Below, in pieces: positions 60,519-64,000 of a DNA stretch of 64,000 nt. Each line of letters starts with the position of its first letter. Position 1 is the stretch's first letter. Origin of the DNA: Alteromonadaceae bacterium (lineage in GTDB: Bacteria; Pseudomonadota; Gammaproteobacteria; Enterobacterales; Alteromonadaceae); assembly GCA_027013165.1 (NCBI GenBank), contig JALUXV010000530.1:62001-126000 (forward strand). The letters run 5' to 3'. The translations under genes were made by a program, and so were the position numbers. The notes under the pieces were generated by a model that saw nothing but the letters and a program-made list of their open reading frames with translations, did no database searches and had not been told where the DNA came from.

Positions 60519-61508
60519 TTATTTAGCCAGTTCGTCCAATAAAGCGAACAATACTTCCGCGCCAATACGCGAAACTTCCTTATCGTATTTATTCTCTACA
60601 TTAACACCTTCTTGCCCACCAGCTAGGTCACTAATAGCACGAACGATGACCCAATCAACTTCGTTAACCGTGCAAACCTGCCCAATGGCAGCTGATTCCA
60701 TCTCAGTCACTTCAGCGTTGAACACATCTCTTGTCCATTGACGATAGTCTCTGTTATCTAGGAAAACCGACCCAGTAACGCCATTTCCACCGACAAATAG
60801 TTTGGCATCACGCTCGTCTAATACGCGCTGGGTTGGCATACCGCTAATAGCGCGAGAAGCCGCATCTAATAGACTTGGCGTCGCCGAAAAATACGCCGTA
60901 TCTTGAGGCTTATCCATACCATCTTTGATAATCAATACTTCGTCGGGATGAATAAATTTAAAAGGTTTATAATTGGGCGTATGTGGATCTAATGCTCTGC
61001 GAGCATCTTGCTCAGCCAAAAACCTTTGGTAATAGTCTGGCAAGATGTAGGACCCCGGGTTATTTGGGTCTTCATTGCTATAAACACTTTCATCATGATA
61101 GTACCAACGGGCGGGAACAATCACATCTCCAGGGTGCCACTCTGGGTTAATGGCACCTGCAATCCCCATATACACCACCTGTTTTACCGGAAAGTAATCT
61201 AAAGCCATTTGCATAGTCATTGCCGCATTGGCAATACTCATACCAGTAGCGAAAACAACGATAGGTTTGTCGTTGTAGGTGCCTAGTCGATACTTAACCC
61301 CTTGAAACTCTAGTGTGGTATGAATCGATGCATTCGGATCAGAATCTATACGACCAAGAATGCCTTCCATTTCTGGCTCGTAGGCGACTACAACGGCCGT
61401 AATGCCTTCACCTTTGAACTGCTGGGGTCCATAGGTTGGTTCCGTAGAGACACAGCCCGACAGGGCGATAACGCAAAACGCGGACAGCATTAGCAGTGTT
61501 TTTCTCAT
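60519..61508 (-). CDS. Lipoprotein nucleoside phosphorylase / MTA-SAH nucleosidase superfamily protein
   Basis: Lipobox ALSGC after MRKTLLMLSAFCVIALSGC; PNP_UDP motifs (VVYMGIAGAINPEWHPGDVIVP, TEMESAAIGQVC); start 61508 preferred over ORF-track 61592. Confidence 0.8.
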   Translation of the reverse strand: MRKTLLMLSAFCVIALSGCVSTEPTYGPQQFKGEGITAVVVAYEPEMEGILGRIDSDPNASIHTTLEFQGVKYRLGTYNDKPIVVFATGMSIANAAMTMQMALDYFPVKQVVYMGIAGAINPEWHPGDVIVPARWYYHDESVYSNEDPNNPGSYILPDYYQRFLAEQDARRALDPHTPNYKPFKFIHPDEVLIIKDGMDKPQDTAYFSATPSLLDAASRAISGMPTQRVLDERDAKLFVGGNGVTGSVFLDNRDYRQWTRDVFNAEVTEMESAAIGQVCTVNEVDWVIVRAISDLAGGQEGVNVENKYDKEVSRIGAEVLFALLDELAK

Positions 61509-61806
61509 TGTTGTTATTCCTGAATAGACAAGATTGCTAAATTTACAATGCTCGAGTATGAAAAAAAGAATACGGTAGCACAATTTTTTCAATAGGATAG
61601 CGAGCCATCGCTGTTAAACCAAACCTAGGCGATGAATTGCGATTTTTGTCCTTGCCCCATCACAGAAATACGATATAACGGAGCAAAAAGGGCTTTAGAT
61701 ATAATGTGAATACCTCTTAAGGGTGCACCCCAGCATTGTACCTAGCACAGAAAAGTAGCGATTATTTCAGAGATATTTAATTGCGCTAGTTGTAAAGGCG
61801 ATATAA

Positions 61807-62691
61807 ATGAATATTAAACTACTCCGTTCGCTCCAAGTGTTTATTGAGGTTGCCGACAGCGGCAGCATGAGTGTAGCGGCACGAAACCTACAAATGACGG
61901 TGTCGGCCATCAGCCAACAATTAAGAAAGCTGGAAAACGACATTGGTTTAAGCCTTTTTAACCGCAATACGCGTAATTTGAGCCTCACCGAGGCTGGGCA
62001 TATCTATTACGACACCAGTAAAAACATGCTATCTACGGCGTTGAAAGCCCAAGATAAAATTGCTTCGTTACAAGACGCGCCATCTGGGCGTATAAATATT
62101 GTTGCACCGGAAGGATTTGGTGGTGGCTTGTTAAGTCAGCCAATATTGAAGCTGGTGAATGATTTTCCTCAAGTGAATGTATCACTGACTCTCACCGACG
62201 AATCCACCGACATTATCAGTTCAGGGGCAGACCTTTTACTTTGTTTTGCCCCTATGTCTGACAATAACTTTACCAGCTTAAAGCTCGCCACGTGGAAACG
62301 TATTTTATGTGTCTCGGGGGATCACCCATTAGCACAGTGTGATCAAAACAACCCCAACGTTCTCAGCTCGCACACCTACATCGCCCATCGCCATATTGAC
62401 GATTACTTGATGGAAAAGGATGTTGAGCAGCACTACACACTGAATTCGGCACGTATAGACGTAAACTCTATGCAAACCATGATTCAACTTACGCAAGATG
62501 GTCTCGGTTATGCGGTATTACCAGAACCGGAAGTTCGCCATTTACTCGAAAACAAAAAAATGTGTCATTTGTTCCCATCTTGGTCACTACCGGATTACAC
62601 CGTTTATGCGGTAACGCCCAAAAGTGACATGGTACCCGCTAAAACTCGCGCCGCGGTCTCGTGCTTACAAGATTGGTTTTCGTCTATCTGA
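61807..62691 (+). CDS. LysR-family transcriptional regulator
   Basis: LLRSLQVFIEVADSGSMSVAARNLQMTVSAISQQLRKLE HTH. Confidence 0.93.
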   Translation: MNIKLLRSLQVFIEVADSGSMSVAARNLQMTVSAISQQLRKLENDIGLSLFNRNTRNLSLTEAGHIYYDTSKNMLSTALKAQDKIASLQDAPSGRINIVAPEGFGGGLLSQPILKLVNDFPQVNVSLTLTDESTDIISSGADLLLCFAPMSDNNFTSLKLATWKRILCVSGDHPLAQCDQNNPNVLSSHTYIAHRHIDDYLMEKDVEQHYTLNSARIDVNSMQTMIQLTQDGLGYAVLPEPEVRHLLENKKMCHLFPSWSLPDYTVYAVTPKSDMVPAKTRAAVSCLQDWFSSI

Positions 62692-62775
62692 TCTACAACT
62701 CGTTTGCCAAAATGCCTCTAAATGACAAATGCCAAATGCCAGTCAGTTGAGCTTAGAAGGTGGTACGGACCTCGT

Positions 62776-62880
62776 TTAGAGGGACGAAGGACTTTTTCTA
62801 GCACGCCAAAACCATCCATGGGGCTCAGCCTCGGCATCCATGCCTCGGATGGCTATAAAAAGTCCTTCGCCCCTCTCTAG
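62776..62880 (+). repeat. Dispersed intergenic hairpin repeat, copy 2 (complete)
   Basis: Arms CGAAGGACTTTTT (62785-62797) / AAAAAGTCCTTCG (62857-62869) flank a core shared with 20326-20386. Confidence 0.8.
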
Positions 62881-62944
62881 AATGTCATAAACAACGTTAT
62901 TTCACTGACGGTTATTACTCAGAATTACGCGCTTCTAGCTGAAA

Positions 62945-64000
62945 TTAGAAGCTGGCATTTAGTTGAACGCTGAATACACTCGCTTTTGCGTGTTCTGTGG
63001 CAGTAAGGTCTGTCGCTATTGAACCTAAAACACGTTGTTGATTAACACGTGCCTCACGGCCTTTGATGTAAGCATACGCAATGTCAATCGAAGTATTTTC
63101 AGAAAGGTTGTAAGTGGCCCCTGTGGTTAGCCAATGACGGTCGGTATCGGGAATACTTAACGAGCGATTAGCAAAACTTACAGCGCCATCATCGTATGCA
63201 TAGCCCGCACGTAATGTAAGTGTGTCTGAATACCTATAAGTTACACCCAAAGCACCGCGCAATGTATCTTCAAAGTCTTCTTTTTTAAGTAGCAACGACG
63301 TACCGTCGTCTAAATCAGCTTCCAGCTTGTCAAAGGTACTCCACTCACTAAATACCACACTGGATTGAATTGACCACTGATTGTTCAGCTTATGGTTAAT
63401 AGCAAATTCTGTAATGGCGGCAAAGTTTAAATCTAAAGAACCCCCTTGATTGTATAGGGCGATGAGGTCAGAGCTAACGGCTCCTTCAAGATTGAGTTTT
63501 GTTTCTGAGCGATAGCTCAAAGCAATATCAGTTGTCGGCGTTACTTGCCAGAACGCACCAATATTCCACCCAAATGCGATATCGTCTCCTGCCATTTCAA
63601 CAATGGTCGCGTTTCCTGGGATAGCTCCACCAGTGACCGCGTCAATAACCTGTGGGGTAGACGTGCCTATACTCGCATCGGCGTAAGTTACATTAACACC
63701 AAAACCTAAGCTTACCTGCTCGGTAACTTTGTACGCTACGGCAGGATTTACCGTAACCGACATCACCTCGGCGTCATCGGCATAATGCAATGCGTTGTAT
63801 GTATCACTATAGTTTGTTGCCAAGCCATAATTAGTGAAACTTCCTATCCCGACAGATAATTTTTCACTCACTGGCATGGTCATAAAAAATGCAGGAACTA
63901 TAGCCGACTCAGCGACACCGTCAGCACTGGCGTCTACCGGTATAACGGTGTCGCCTATTGCCGCAGTCATGTCACCACGAATATCTACGTCAGGTGAGAT
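62945..64000 (-). CDS. FadL-family outer membrane transporter, N-terminus truncated by window edge
   Basis: FadL-like barrel (SVGIGSFTNYGLATNYSDTYNALHYADDAEVMSVTVNPAVAYKV); reading frame open to 64000. Confidence 0.85.
   Translation of the reverse strand: MSPDVDIRGDMTAAIGDTVIPVDASADGVAESAIVPAFFMTMPVSEKLSVGIGSFTNYGLATNYSDTYNALHYADDAEVMSVTVNPAVAYKVTEQVSLGFGVNVTYADASIGTSTPQVIDAVTGGAIPGNATIVEMAGDDIAFGWNIGAFWQVTPTTDIALSYRSETKLNLEGAVSSDLIALYNQGGSLDLNFAAITEFAINHKLNNQWSIQSSVVFSEWSTFDKLEADLDDGTSLLLKKEDFEDTLRGALGVTYRYSDTLTLRAGYAYDDGAVSFANRSLSIPDTDRHWLTTGATYNLSENTSIDIAYAYIKGREARVNQQRVLGSIATDLTATEHAKASVFSVQLNASF

Overview
The window reads like a marine gammaproteobacterium; the Alteromonas-like assignment is an impression from gene content, not tested. 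I see no tRNA, rRNA, CRISPR or transposase genes. Main blocks: (1) soluble CZB chemoreceptor plus the N-terminus of a PAS chemoreceptor (1-1475). (2) A beta-glucan/laminarin-type utilisation locus (about 1550-20260): LacI regulator, GPH symporter, GH1, a HugZ-like haem protein, halogenase/JmjC-cupin/SapC/TonB receptor, then divergent MFS, GH3 and GH16 with three C-terminal modules. Five near-identical TGTAAGCGCTTNCA palindromes tie it together. (3) DUF2891, TSUP, and cydABX-DC, including a 37-aa cydX absent from the ORF track. (4) DUF2946-like protein plus a Met-rich TonB receptor, possibly for copper. (5) A MacAB/FtsX-type ABC exporter operon with its own NtrC-type regulator and kinase, preceded by a sigma54 -24/-12 element and a cluster of GTGTCCG/CGGACAC half-sites. 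(6) A textbook-like attenuator: a 23-aa Ile/Leu/Val-rich leader peptide, antiterminator and terminator, placed unexpectedly ahead of a SnoaL-like gene next to a secreted RidA homologue. (7) A sucrose phosphorylase locus with LacI, fructokinase, MFS and TonB receptor. (8) GH43 plus a sugar porter. (9) An RND exporter trio behind a 38-bp two-fold symmetric element, and an orphan plus-strand terminator suggesting an sRNA. (10) ArfB, a TonB receptor, a lipoprotein nucleosidase, LysR and a partial FadL. Strongest leads: the displaced branched-chain attenuator, the halogenase/JmjC/SapC set, the sigma54 control region, the sRNA candidate and a dispersed hairpin repeat. Assignments come from reading motifs in the sequence; no searches were run.
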